Below, piece by piece: positions 11,259 to 22,852 of a DNA stretch of 64,000 nucleotides. The DNA is taken from positions 7,556,501 through 7,620,500 of the forward strand of contig JAUCBN010000016.1 of assembly GCA_035048815.1 (NCBI GenBank). The letters are read 5' to 3'. The notes beneath the pieces are model-generated. The model was not told where the DNA came from, made no database searches, and saw only the letters and a program-made list of their open reading frames with translations. Numbering within the stretch: the first letter of the stretch is position 1; every line of letters begins with the position of its first letter. The DNA comes from Abelmoschus esculentus (Eukaryota; Streptophyta; Magnoliopsida; Malvales; Malvaceae). Both the position numbers and the translations under genes were made by a program.

Positions 11259-11425
11259 ATAATTTACCCATTAAATTATTTGATTTTTAACGACATATGA
11301 CTATTTTAATACCAAATCAATAGTTTATCGGTGTATTTGATTTTTTTAAAACATTATAGTCAGATCGATACTAGCCCCATAGTATTGTGGTTATCCGTAT
11401 AATTTATCCATTAAATTATTTGATT
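11146..11425. repeat. 140-bp tandem duplication, two copies
   Basis: The block beginning TTTTAACGACATATGACTAT is repeated at 140-bp spacing (11146-11285 and 11286-11425). I saw a single substitution (TTTACCCATT against TTTATCCATT), so the duplication is recent. It copies the end of the preceding fold-back element and lies about 370 bp before the protease A start codon. Confidence 0.85.
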
Positions 11426-11793
11426 TTTTTTAATTGAGTCGATTGAAGACCAAGTTTAAAGCAGGAGAAACTGCCCGCGCCAGTTGAACTTCCTTAACTA
11501 TCGTACAATAAAAGAAAGCTAGTCCCTACCCTAGTCCACAGAAACAGTTCTCTTCCACTGTAACACAAAACAAGAAGACGACTGAACTGAAGAACAACAA
11601 GCAACCTAACAGCAACCATCCTTTCTTCAGATCCTCTCAACAGATACCAATGACTACTTGTAGTATAATAATAATAGTTCTCTTTTAAAACTAAAGCTAT
11701 CCAAGATCCACCTTCAATTCCTATCCATTTCTGTTTCTTCCAAAGACAAATCTTTGTCACTTGAAGTCTCCTAAAACAATCGTTAAAGGAAAA
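11426..11793 (+). promoter_or_regulatory. Presumed promoter/leader of aspartyl protease A
   Basis: Unique sequence between the tandem duplication and the first exon. It should hold the core promoter and 5' UTR. No TATA box could be picked with confidence. Confidence 0.3.
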
Positions 11794-14700
11794 ATGTTAT
11801 CTTTCATAAAGACTATATTTTTCTTCTAGGTCTTAAGCTTTAACCTCAGATATGGCTATGGACGCATCTTCACTTTCAAGATGCACCACCTTTTCTCTCA
11901 ACCCGTAAAGAACTGGTCCAACTCCATCGGAAGACTCACTCATTGGTCTGCAAAAGGTTCTTTTGAGTACTACTCCGTTTTAGCTCAACGGGACCGCCTC
12001 CTTCGCGGCCGCAAACTCTCTGATATAAATGCTACCCTTTCTTTCTCAGGCGGTAACTCCACCTTCCGAATCAGTTCATTGGGATTGTAAAGGATCTTTA
12101 TGTCCCCCCCTTTTTTCTGTATTTTTCTTGGAAGTTTTAGATTTAGGGTATTGTTAAAAAGTTGTTTTTATAATCTTATTCTTTTTTTGGGTACAGTTTA
12201 CATTATACCACAGTGCAATTAGGGACTCCTAGAGTGAAGTTCATGGTGGCACTCGATACAGGGAGTGATCTTTTCTGGGTGCCATGCGATTGTACCCAAT
12301 GTGCTGCAACTGAAGGAACTACTTATGCTTCTGTATGTTTGCCTTTATATTCTGAATTTGATGTCTTTGCTCATGTCCCTAATCTCAGAGAATGCACTTC
12401 AACTGTCCCCACAGGATGCAGCTCTATGACAAAATTTTGCTACTGGATGGATGCTTTTTTGTTCATTCTAGAATTCATATGCAGTCCAAAGAAGCTGTGA
12501 CACCCTCGCCCCGGGTTAGGAGACGGGGGCGTCAATCGGACATATAAACTCGAATAATGTAATCTAATCCAAACAAATTACTTATTTATATAACATTGCA
12601 AGTCAATTCCTTAATAATACTTATTTATTTTACGGTTCAAATCTTGTATTACTTACACAAACTCGAGACAAATTTAAAACTTTTTCAACACTTAAACAAT
12701 TTTCCAACTCGAATATCAGATACCATTCGTTATTCAATTGTAACTTCAATTAATTTGATCTAAACTTCTATATCATTTCGTATTCATTTAATCGCCATTA
12801 ATTATACCTTATTAATTAAGCAATTATCCTTATTAAATTTGAACCCAAACAGTAAGGAGATATCGATACCCCTAATGTTGGTATCGATACAGTGGTATCG
12901 AACCAGGTATCGATACCGGTCCTTGGTGTTGACTCATTGACCCAAATTGGGTAGCTAGTATCGAAACGGGTATCGAACCAAATTGGCTACTGGAAGCTCC
13001 AGTATCGATATGGGTATCGAACCAATTTGGCTACTGGAAGCTCCAGTATCGATACGGGTATCGAACCAAATTGGCTACTGAAAGCTTCAGTATCGATACG
13101 GGTATCGAACCAATTTGGCTACTGGAAGCTCCAGTATCGAAAATGCTTCGAAACCAAAAGTTTCTGCCAAAGGTGGTATCGATACCCAAGCTAGTGGTAT
13201 CGATACCCCTGCTCGAAATTGACAAATTCAAGCCTTCTAAACACTTAAACATTACCAAAGGAGCTTTCTAGATGATCTCAACCCAAACCTAAGCCTTAAG
13301 GATCATTAGGTAACCTATATCGATTCACCAAACTTGTTCATTTTAGTCAATTTGTTATGCATCTTAACATTTGAATCATCTCTTACTTAAGACAAACATC
13401 TTACCTTATCTTTTCTATGGTTACTTTAGTAATCAAGTTAGTGTCCTAAGTTCACATGACCTAGACACAAGGTTAAGTTAACCATACCCCAAAGGCATTC
13501 TTCCAAAGCCAACTTACCAACCATAGCCTAACTCAAAACATACAAGGCTAGCCTACCATGAGTGTTATGCCTTATGGCTTACAAATCAAAAGCTTAAATG
13601 ATCATATGAATATACACAAGTCATGGGCTAGCTAACAAAATGCATATACTAAACTAGCATGATCACTATGCCACCATACGTTAGGAGTTAAAAAAGCTAT
13701 CAAAATACCATACATCGGCTTGCTTTGCGTGTTCTTGCTCCGGTTCAAGCTTGATCTACCGCTTTAACTCGTGAACTTGTTGTTTGGGAAGGAGGAAACA
13801 AGAGAGTGTAAGTACTAAGAAGTACTTAGTGAGGCAGCCCTAGTCTAACCATATTAGACATGAAACATATAACAAACAACATACTTATTTCAGTCATCAT
13901 ATCAAGATCATGGCATATCCAGTGGCATGCTTCAATTAAGCAAATACAACAATTCATGGAATTAGTTCTTACAATGTACAAGTTCATCAATAACCAATTT
14001 CATAGGCAACATGCTTTCATGCTTACACTTCTAACATTCCTATCAATGTCATGTTCAATATGCTCAAGCTAGCATAAAATCAATGCATCTATCTCATTAC
14101 CAATTTTCATTTCTCAAGTTCAATAATCATTCATAACAAGGGCTACACTTAGCCATATAATCATTTTTCCAATATCAATAATCATTTCTCAATCAAGTGC
14201 TACTCATAGCAATAATCACATTCCAATGCATGTACTTTCAATTTACATTCAATCTTTAATTTCTCATCTTAGCTCCATGTATTGCCTTGGTATAGTAGGA
14301 CAAGGTAAGCGAGTCATCAAGAGTGTCACGAAGACACTAAACAAGAGTACTACAAAGGCACTAACAAGAGTATCATAAAGATACTAACAAGAGATACCCA
14401 AGGTATCTAACAATTGGTGACTAACCACCAAATCACGGTACCCATAGTACCAAACAAGAGTACCGAAGTACTAAACAAGAATGATAAGCACTAAACAATG
14501 AGCTCAAGACCCTAGGCATGTCGTACTACCTATGACCACTATAGACCAAGGCTCAATATCATTTCAATATCCATTTAATCATTTTTCTTTTTAAATCATG
14601 TAATCAAGTTCATATCATCATGAGCAAGTATCCAATACAAGCTATAACAAGGGTAATTTATCATGCTTCAATCATAACCTCTATGCAATTCAATTCACAT

Positions 14701-17700
14701 TAACAATGTCAAATGTTCATAACATGTCACCAATACATGTACATCACAATAACAATAACATGCATATCATGCTATCAACCAATGAACATATCATTACAAT
14801 CATGCTCCATGCATGGTTGGCGTACCTAACATTCGTAGCCGCGTACCGTTACTTACCTCGGTATTTCCAAGCAATGCATATGAGCTAAGCTAGTTCTAAT
14901 ACTCTAGCAAGCAAGTTATTCAATCAACAAATCATTTTATATTAGTCCTTCTTCCCTTTTTACCGAATATGGATTAATCAATTTACATGGCATATCAATT
15001 TTCAATACAAGAGATGGTTAGGACCCTAGGTCCTAACCCTAAGGTTTACCACACTCACCAATTCTCCAAGCTACTAAGGGTTGTAGATCGCAACCCCTTT
15101 GCCTCGTTTCCTTGTTGCTTCGAGCCTCTCTTGCTCTTCAACTTCTTCTCTCGGATTATCTAACAATCCATATACAATAACTATGTATCAATACATTTTA
15201 AATCATCTATTTCAAGTGTTCTTAAACTTAACCAATATAAACATATACATTTATTCATTATGGACAGTTCCACTACCCTTTGGTGAAACAAACATATCTC
15301 CTAGCTCCGATGTCCGATTTTAGTCCATTTTACCTTGTTAGAAAGCTAGAAGAATCCTCTACAAGGTACAAGTAACCTTACATTTTAATTCTTAATCGAT
15401 GAGCTCCGGATTTTATCCGAAATAAACATGGCCGGATTTCCAAGACTGCTCGGGTAGCCTTACGGAACGACTTATATCTTTCTCTACCGGACTCGGATTA
15501 AGGTCCCGTAAATTTTTACTTAAACTAGGTATACATGAGTATCATGGTTTAAAATTTCAGTTCCAAATTCCTTAAATCCTGACCTAGGGAAATTCTCAAA
15601 GATAGCTACCCGGAATGGTGTTTCTAGGCATTTTCGGCTACTTCTCACTCCATACATTTAATTCTAAAACCCCAAGCTATTTCCATGAATTTCCAGCAAC
15701 CCAAATACAAAGTGAACATCATTTAAATCACCTTCTTCATCAACCTAATCTCATGTAGTTCTATCATTAGATCCATTAACACACATGGAACTCCTAAAAT
15801 CATGATTTCCAAGTTCTCATGCTCATTTTCACTAAACCCAAACAATTACGATCTTCATTCTAAACATGTAAGCATCATAGGAGCTTCTCAAATTTAAAGT
15901 TTCAAGCTTTCAATGTTTGGGTTTTAGGAGAAAAAGCTTACCGGAGCTATTAGCTTTGATTTCTCAAACCAATTTCACCACCATGCAAGCCTTTAAGCTC
16001 CATCTTCCATGGTTTTTCTCAAAACTTCCTCTCTCTCTATCCTTTTCCTTTTTGCCGTGCAAATGAGGGAGAAAAGAAGGAAATTTTTGCTCTTTTGTTT
16101 GCTTAAAATTAAGGGTGGAAGGTCTACTTTGCCCTTAATGAAATGTCTAGTGTAGGCTTATTACATGGGGTAGTTCAAGGAATCTCAAATTTTATCATGC
16201 AACACTTGTATTTTTATCTTGTCTCACTCTAGTCACTTTTATTTAGTCCTTGTTACTTTTATTTTATTTCAATTAAGTCCCTCCATTGCTCAATTTAACC
16301 TTCCATTAGTTAATTCAATTATCAATTGGTCACATTATCTCCTAGGCCCTTTTGAGGGTGTTACAGAAGCATTGTAGCACATTTATGAGTGTGAACCCTA
16401 TTTATTTACATTGCCCCACAGGATGCTCTAATTTGACTACATTTGGTTATTGGAAAAAGTATGAGTTGGGCTTATAGTTGAACCAGCTAGTGTGGTGATC
16501 AGTTGTTACACTGGTTGTCCTTGAATTTATATTAAACTATGAATTTGATTTTATTGTTTTGCAGGATTTCGAGCTTAGCATATATGACCCGAAAGGATCA
16601 TCCACTAGCAAAAGAGTCACCTGCAACAGTAGCTTGTGTGCACACCGTAATCAATGTCTCGGAACATTCAGTAGTTGTCCTTACATAGTCTCTTACATGT
16701 CAGCTCAAACTTCTACTTCTGGGGTTCTACTGGAGGATGTGCTTCACCTGACAACTGGAGATGGTCATCCTCAGTTGGTTGAAGCATATGTCACATTTGG
16801 GTAAGCTTTGTTAATAGTCAGCTTAACTACTAAGTATACCTTATTCCGGCATTCTTCTTTTGGGTAGGTCAATATATGTTTCCCGACTCTTGTCTAGGTT
16901 CAGATGAAAATGCAATATGAATTGTGCAGCTGTGGGCAGGTACAGAGCGGTTCATTCCTCGACGTTGCAGCTCCCAATGGTTTATTTGGGCTTGGCATGG
17001 AGAAGATATCGGTTCCTAGCATTTTATCACAGGAAGGTTTGACAGCTAATTCTTTCTCCATGTGTTTTGGAAGTGATGGAATTGGAAGGATCAGTTTTGG
17101 AGACAAAGGTAGTCCTGACCAGGAAGAGACCCCATTTAATCTCAACCCATCACAGTAAGTGGTAATTTTCTTATTTTGCTGATCAACTGTGAATCTAGAA
17201 TGCTTATGAAACGTTTTCTGTTACTCTTCAATATCTACTCATGATTTATGCTGCAGTCCGACCTATAACATCACTGTAACTCAAATTCGAGTGGGGACAA
17301 CTATTATTGTTGGTGATATTACTGCTCTTTTTGATTCCGGGACCTCATTTACATATTTGATTGACCCAACCTACTCAAACCTTGCAGAGAATGTAAGTAT
17401 TTTTCATGTTAAAAAACAATAAAACTCCGTGTTACGGCTTTGTAATTTTGTGCTCTTCTACAGTTTCATTCTCAGGCACAAGATAGGCGCAGTCCGCCTG
17501 ATGCAAGGATCCCTTTTGAATACTGCTATGACATGAGGTACGTTATTTAATCTTGTTCACTTATTGTTTTTCTCCACTTAGGTTGAATTTTGCACAACTT
17601 ATCGTTTTTCTTTGTGGCATGTAGCCCTGATGTAAATCCTACTTTAATACCGAGTATGAGTTTGACGATGGAAGGTGGCCGTCACTTTCCTGTATATGAC

Positions 17701-18360
17701 CCGATAATCGTCATTTCTACTCAGGTAGTATCCTGCTCCTGGACTTTATTCTTTCATTTTTCTTTCATACTTACATTAAACGACTTGATCTCGAACAATT
17801 TGCAGAGTAAACTTGTATACTGCTTGGCTGTCATCAAGAGTACGGAACTGAATATTATTGGACGTAAGTCTTGCATGTAGACTGCGGTTAATTGAGTGCT
17901 TGATTTCCAATATTTTATGTTTTTTGCTTCTTGTGCTGTTCTTTCCTCTAAACAGAGAACTTTATGACCGGTTACCGTGTGGTGTTTGATCGAGAAAGAT
18001 ATGTCTTGGGATGGAAGAAGTTTAATTGTAAGTGATGTTGTTCCTGCAGGATTTTGAATTCGATCTTGTTTTCTTATGAAACTCAATTGCTATCTAGCAG
18101 GTGCAGGTTACGATATTGAGGAAACTAATACATCGGGAGTAGAATCGTATGCTGCCTCTGAACCTCCTGCTGTTGCTGCCGGAATCCATAATTATTCCAC
18201 CCCAGAATCAAGTAATACCAATTCAGGCCGTTGTGTAGACTTGGGATCTTGCCATCTCCAATATTCTCTTCTGGCCTTGTTTGTATGGTATTATTCTAGG
18301 GCATTCTTGAACCAGATGCCATTCCCCTGGTGTTGCGACATATCCTCCGACAGGCCGTAG
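11794..18360 (+). CDS. A1-family aspartyl protease, copy A; in-frame stop in presumed signal peptide
   Basis: Pepsin-like plant aspartyl protease, a secreted or membrane-tethered endopeptidase family. Ten exons can be read: 11794-12086, 12197-12332, 16565-16800, 16930-17154, 17257-17392, 17464-17537, 17625-17724, 17806-17863, 17956-18027 and 18107-18360, all with GT/AG borders and compatible phases (528 codons with stops). Both catalytic motifs are present: DTGSDLFWVP in exon 2 (Asp near 118) and DSGTSFTYL in exon 5 (Asp near 323). The C-terminus has a hydrophobic stretch (SLLALFVWYY) like a membrane or GPI signal. Exons 2, 4, 5, 7, 8 and 9 equal those of copy B in length. The fault is TAG at 11827-11829, codon 12 in the hydrophobic leader. 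Unless an unseen first exon is spliced in (TTCTTCTAG does resemble an acceptor), translation must start at the Met at 11881, without a signal peptide. Intron 2 holds a solo LTR. Confidence 0.82.
12496..16365. mobile_element. Gypsy-type solo LTR (Tekay/Del-like), 3,870 bp, inside intron 2
   Basis: Starts TGTGACACCCTC and ends GAGGGTGTTACA, a TG...CA pair with an inverted extension, flanked by a perfect 5-bp target duplication GAAGC (12491-12495 and 16366-16370). There is no gag or pol and no second LTR, so it is a solo LTR left by recombination. Very long LTRs with TGTRACACCC ends are known from Tekay/Del chromoviruses; that lineage is inferred from ends and length only. It lies wholly between exons 2 and 3 of protease A, so the coding sequence is not cut, but the intron becomes 4.2 kb against 73 bp in copy B. 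Confidence 0.88.
12968..13143. repeat. 44-bp tandem repeat with GTATCGATAC motif inside the solo LTR
   Basis: GGGTATCGAACCAA recurs at 12968, 13012, 13056 and 13100, an exact 44-bp period. Each unit also carries CAGTATCGATA before the next GGG. Further GTATCGATAC words lie on both sides (12860-13210). The block is in the 5' part of the LTR, where transcriptional control sequences (U3) are expected. Confidence 0.85.
18101..18108 (+). promoter_or_regulatory. Tandem splice acceptors of protease A exon 10
   Basis: Two AG acceptors six bases apart (CTAGCAG then GTGCAG) precede the last exon. Use of either keeps the frame and would add or drop two residues. I chose the second because it matches copy B. 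Confidence 0.4.
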
Positions 18361-18626
18361 AGGTTGTAGGATTGTGATCGTTTGGCAAAGACTTTCTGTA
18401 GCACAATTTTGTTGTGAATAAAACCACGAAACATCGTTCAACTTTGCCGTGTGAGTTTTGACCTGGTGATGGGGACAGCTGAGAGTTGAGCTTAGGACTT
18501 CATGAATTGCATTACATCATATGATATCATACATTGGCAGGGGGCAAGAAGAAAAAATATTGTGAAGGGGCAACCACTAGATTTAATATTAAAAGTTTGA
18601 ATACAGTTGCACCTAATTACCGAAAT
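18361..18626 (+). other. 3' flank of aspartyl protease A
   Basis: Presumed 3' UTR, with AATAAA inside TGAATAAAACC at about 18415-18425 as a possible polyadenylation signal. No other feature. Confidence 0.4.
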
Positions 18627-18634
18627 AAATTGGG

Positions 18635-19118
18635 GGAGGAATTATTAAAATATTATGATTGGAAATTTTATTTTTAAAAATATGGTTCACACATCATTAT
18701 TTCTCACAATATTGTGGTTTATTGTAGCGTTTGGAAGGCTTCATTCATACAATCCCTCTTTAAACAATGATTCAAATAAAAAATAATATTTTAGTAAAGA
18801 TCTCATGCATACAACCCGACTTTGAATAGTGATTTTAAAAAAATTTGGCAAAAGTTGCATGCATGAGGTCTTTGAACAGTTGGTCTTTGTCAAAATATTA
18901 TTTTTTATTCGAATCACTGTTCAAAGATAGACTGTATGCATGAAATCTTTGTCAAAATATTATTTTTTATTTGAATCACTGTTCAAAGACGGGTTGTATG
19001 CATGAGGCCTCTGAATACTATAATAAACTATAATATTGTGGGAAATAATGATGTATGAAGTATAAACTATACTTTTAAAAATAAAATTTTTAATCACAAT
19101 ATTTTAATAATTCCTCCG
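18635..19118. mobile_element. Fold-back MITE, about 484 bp, 8-bp target duplication
   Basis: Begins GGAGGAATTATTAAAATATT and ends with the inverse AATATTTTAATAATTCCTCC. The 8-bp sequence AAATTGGG stands on both sides (18627-18634 and 19119-19126). The interior has several direct and inverted copies of CTGTTCAAAGA and ATGCATGA, so most of the element can fold. Eight bp suggests a hAT-type origin. No coding region. Confidence 0.78.
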
Positions 19119-19126
19119 AAATTGGG

Positions 19127-21914
19127 TTCAGAAAGAGAAGATGCTACGGGTGCCCTTATAGAAAAGTCTGGGTCGCACTAGTATCTCGTTTGTTTGCATT
19201 TGAAAACTCCATGACTGCCATCTCAGCTCCATTCATGATTGCTTGAGAAACAGGGACCAACATAAAAAGACAATTCTTATCAAGGTTTCTCGACGAGTGA
19301 AGTGTCACAATTCTTATCAATGTCATAACTCATATGGTCATTTAAAATCGATAAAGCACCCGAACAGGGGTGTAAAGTGCGAGCCTTTACCGTTATAACA
19401 ACACCGACCACAACTGATATCGTGAATAATAGCGGTGAGAATCCCAACGGTCATCAACAGGAAAGAAATTTACCTTTCCGGTCATCAAATGCGGATCCAA
19501 ACGGTAGATAACCCTTTTTTGTCGATCTGACGGCAGATAAAAGAGATTGAAAAGTTGAAAGTCTGAGTATTCTTGTGGATTTTCATAAAATAAAGACTGG
19601 ATTCATATTTAATGCGTTGAGATGAGTCCGTAAAAAATAGAAACGAACGAACCGACGACGGATTTAGACGATAAAGATAGAAAGGAAAGAGAGGGTGATA
19701 GGGCTGCAAAGGAAAGAGAGGTAAGGTTTTGCATTCAAATTGAAAATTTGGTAATTCGCGAGAAGGGGGTCATGATATATTGGATGTTTGGAGAGATGTC
19801 GAAGTTTTATTCCACTTATAATTTAGTCCTTTGAAAATTATTAATTTTACTTTGATTAGGATCTTAACTTTTTTATTTTATTTCAATTAAGTCCACAAAT
19901 TTACAATAAAACTTTCAATTGAGCCTTCAAATCTTGTTTTCATTCAATCCCAATATATATTTATTTAGTCTTTTAAATATAACAAATATTTTTATTTATT
20001 AAATTACATAATATTTTCTTTTAAAATATTTTAATTAAATAATAAATTTATTTGCATATAATATGAAATATTAATAAAGTTTATGTGTTCATTTAATATA
20101 AATTCATAAAGTTAGAATTCACTCTAAAAATCATTAAAAGTGACTTATATTTATAATTAGTATGTTTTATGTTAAATTATACGAATTTTAAAAAGAGTTT
20201 ACGACTGCGACACCTATAATAACCCATACCGAGATTCAAATCCATACAAGATAGGATAAGATAAATATCTTTAATCATTAGACCAATCAGTGAATCTCTG
20301 TCCTATGTTTCTTTTAATTGTCAATCTTAAGAAGCCGTATCTCTTCTCTTATTATAACGACTCAAACATCGAATTTTACAATTGAGCTTTGGACCCAATA
20401 ATAAGGCCTTAGAGAACAGACCAAAAATGATTGGATTTGGGCCTAGTGGTAGTTAATAGATAATGTGCGTTATCAATTATACAAAATTAAAAAAGAAAAA
20501 AGAAAAGATGTATTAATATGGTTGTCATCTTTATTACAATGATAAAAAAAAAAGATAGGTTTTAAATTTTAATATAAGAGGAGGAAAGAGATAAGAAGTT
20601 ATCCGATGGAGAGAGAAAAAAATGGGACCAGTAAACATATAGAACCAGTAAGATAATACATAAATATAAATATTTATTTGGACACAATTAAAAAATATAA
20701 ATATAAATTTTAGAATATTTTGATAAAGATAATAATCTACGGTTTTCTATTAAATTATAATATATATAGATTAAAATTTTAATACAATAATAATAAAATT
20801 GAATGGAGACTGTTAATAAAAATGATTTTAATGAGAAGTTAAAATTCAAATTAAAAATAAATTAAGTTATCCAAGAGTTTGTAAAAATTTAAAACATATA
20901 TATAACAAGAGTTTCAATAATAATGATAATAATAATAAACGATTTTGGTAGTATCAAAGGATATTAGAATTTAATCAGGATTTAAAGTGTTAATCACAAA
21001 CAAGTCCTTAAAGTTGTTAGAAAATATCATATAGTTTTTAAATTTTGAAGACTTGTGATTTTAAATTTGATTACTGAATTTCTCAAAATTCAGTCCTGAA
21101 TTTAGAAATTTTAAAAACTAAAGATCAAATGTTATTTCTAGGGATTGAGAATTTTGAGTTTCAAATTAGAGAAATTTTGTGTGTGACACCTTAAACCAAA
21201 ACCGAATGACTCGATCCTAGAGAGCCATAAACAAAATCACCTGCACTGAAATGAAAAAGGAAAACGAGTCCCTCCCCTGCCTGAACCCTCCATGCAGGGA
21301 CGAAGCTATTAAGTTCCTGGAGGGGCTGCCACCTTCGATTGGAGAATTTTTTTTACTCTTTGATTTTTTATATTGTTAAAAAATAGTATAATTATGAATT
21401 TGTCAAAATATTTTTTAAAATTTATTTTTTTATCCCCTACCCTTAAATCTTAGTTTTGTTCCTATCTCTAGTTAATCTTTCAAGGTACAGGGTTACGCCT
21501 TTTGAGATGAGAAAATCAAGCTTATCACCAAAGTATATGGATAAAACTTAAGGAAAATTCAAAGATTTTAGGGGTTCTGTGTAATGTATTAAAATATATT
21601 TTTATTTTATTAAAAATATTATTATTTTTAAAGATTTTGGGTGTGTGTGTTTTATTTAAAGACTTAAGTTTTTTCTTTAAAAAAAATTACCTTCATAAAA
21701 AATATTATTACATTATCTTCTTAAACAATAAAAATTAAATATTAAATATTTAAAAATAAAATATTTTCAATTTTCACGTAGAGAGTGATATTTTTTATGT
21801 TTTAAGTTTTAGATAATTATTATATATATACATAATTATATATTTATATTTTTATAAATATTTATTTTTTATTTTAAAACTCTTTTTTATGATTTTACAG
21901 GATTGCATTTATTG
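19127..21914. other. Intergenic DNA, no gene supported
   Basis: About 2.8 kb of mostly AT-rich sequence. Short open frames lack family features. Around 21290-21480 there is text like AGGGACGAAGC and GGAGGGGCTGCC followed by ATCCCCTACCC that resembles a decayed non-autonomous transposon, but termini and target duplication are not clear. Confidence 0.4.
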
Positions 21915-21919
21915 TACTT

Positions 21920-22852
21920 TGTTAGACTTATTTTGATATAACTTAAAATAAATTTTCAAAGGACTAATTTATAAAAAATTATAAAATATCTTTCTCGAAA
22001 TAAAATTTTCAAAAACTCGATTTAAAGTTAACAAAACGGTTTATAAAATGTTTGACTTTTAATCCATATCGAATATACTTTTAAAAGTCAACAAAATGGT
22101 CAAAAGTGTTTTCAAAAGCCAAAAGTCTCAAAACCTTGTTGAAAGGTTTCAAAACTTTCAGGATAAAATGACCTGTTTTCGAAACCCAACAAATGTTTCG
22201 AAACCTCTATAGAAGGTTTCGAAACTTTCAACCTGTAACGGCTAGTTTTATTTAAAATTCTTAAAGGTTTCGAAACCTCTAGTAAAGGTTTTGAAACTTC
22301 TCTGCAAGTGAGCATTAAATGCTTAATCTTAATGACAACCAACGGCTCCAAAGTACTCCCAACGGCTACAAATGGTTAGAAGCAATTAAGAGCATATAAA
22401 AGAGGTCAGAAAACATTATTGGAACAAGAAGAAAGTCGATCCAAACATTCAAGCATTCATAGATTCAAGTTGTGCTTCATTTCCAACCTTTCCTATAAAA
22501 ACACTAGTGTGTTCTTCACTTGTAATTTCTTTTTACTAGTGTTTAATTGGGTGTGTGAGAGAGCTTAATTTGTGCAAACATCTACCTTGTGAGAATTTTC
22601 TAGTTTACTTATTTGTACTCAAATTTGGGGATTGATTCAATAGACTTTGAGGTATAAGTCTATTGAATTGTGTAAGGTTACTCCTTATCCTTAAAGGAAA
22701 GACAAATTAGTGAATTTGTGGAAAAATCCTTAGTGTGGTCACTAAGGTAGTGGATGTAGACTTCATTGAGGAAGTTGAACCACTCTAAATCACCTTGCAA
22801 TTTCCTACCTTTGCAATTAGTGTCCACCAAATTTTAAAAATCCAATTCACCT
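21920..22852 (+). repeat. Outer element, left LTR part 1
   Basis: Matches 36802 onward. The U3 portion (22120-22300) has several GGTTTCGAAACC-type palindromes. A TATA box (TATAAAA) lies at 22395-22401, the likely transcription start region of the element. It is cut at CCAATTCACCT by the inner element; the remaining 43 bp continue at 32352. Confidence 0.9.

Noticed and set aside
11494..11760. Minus-strand frame upstream of protease A
   Set aside because: No family text, lies in the presumed promoter and leader.
13031..13271. Frames on both strands in the 44-bp array
   Set aside because: By-product of the tandem repeat in the solo LTR.
21180..21480. Complete transposon with GGGACGAAGC ends
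   Set aside because: No matching inverted end or target duplication could be placed.
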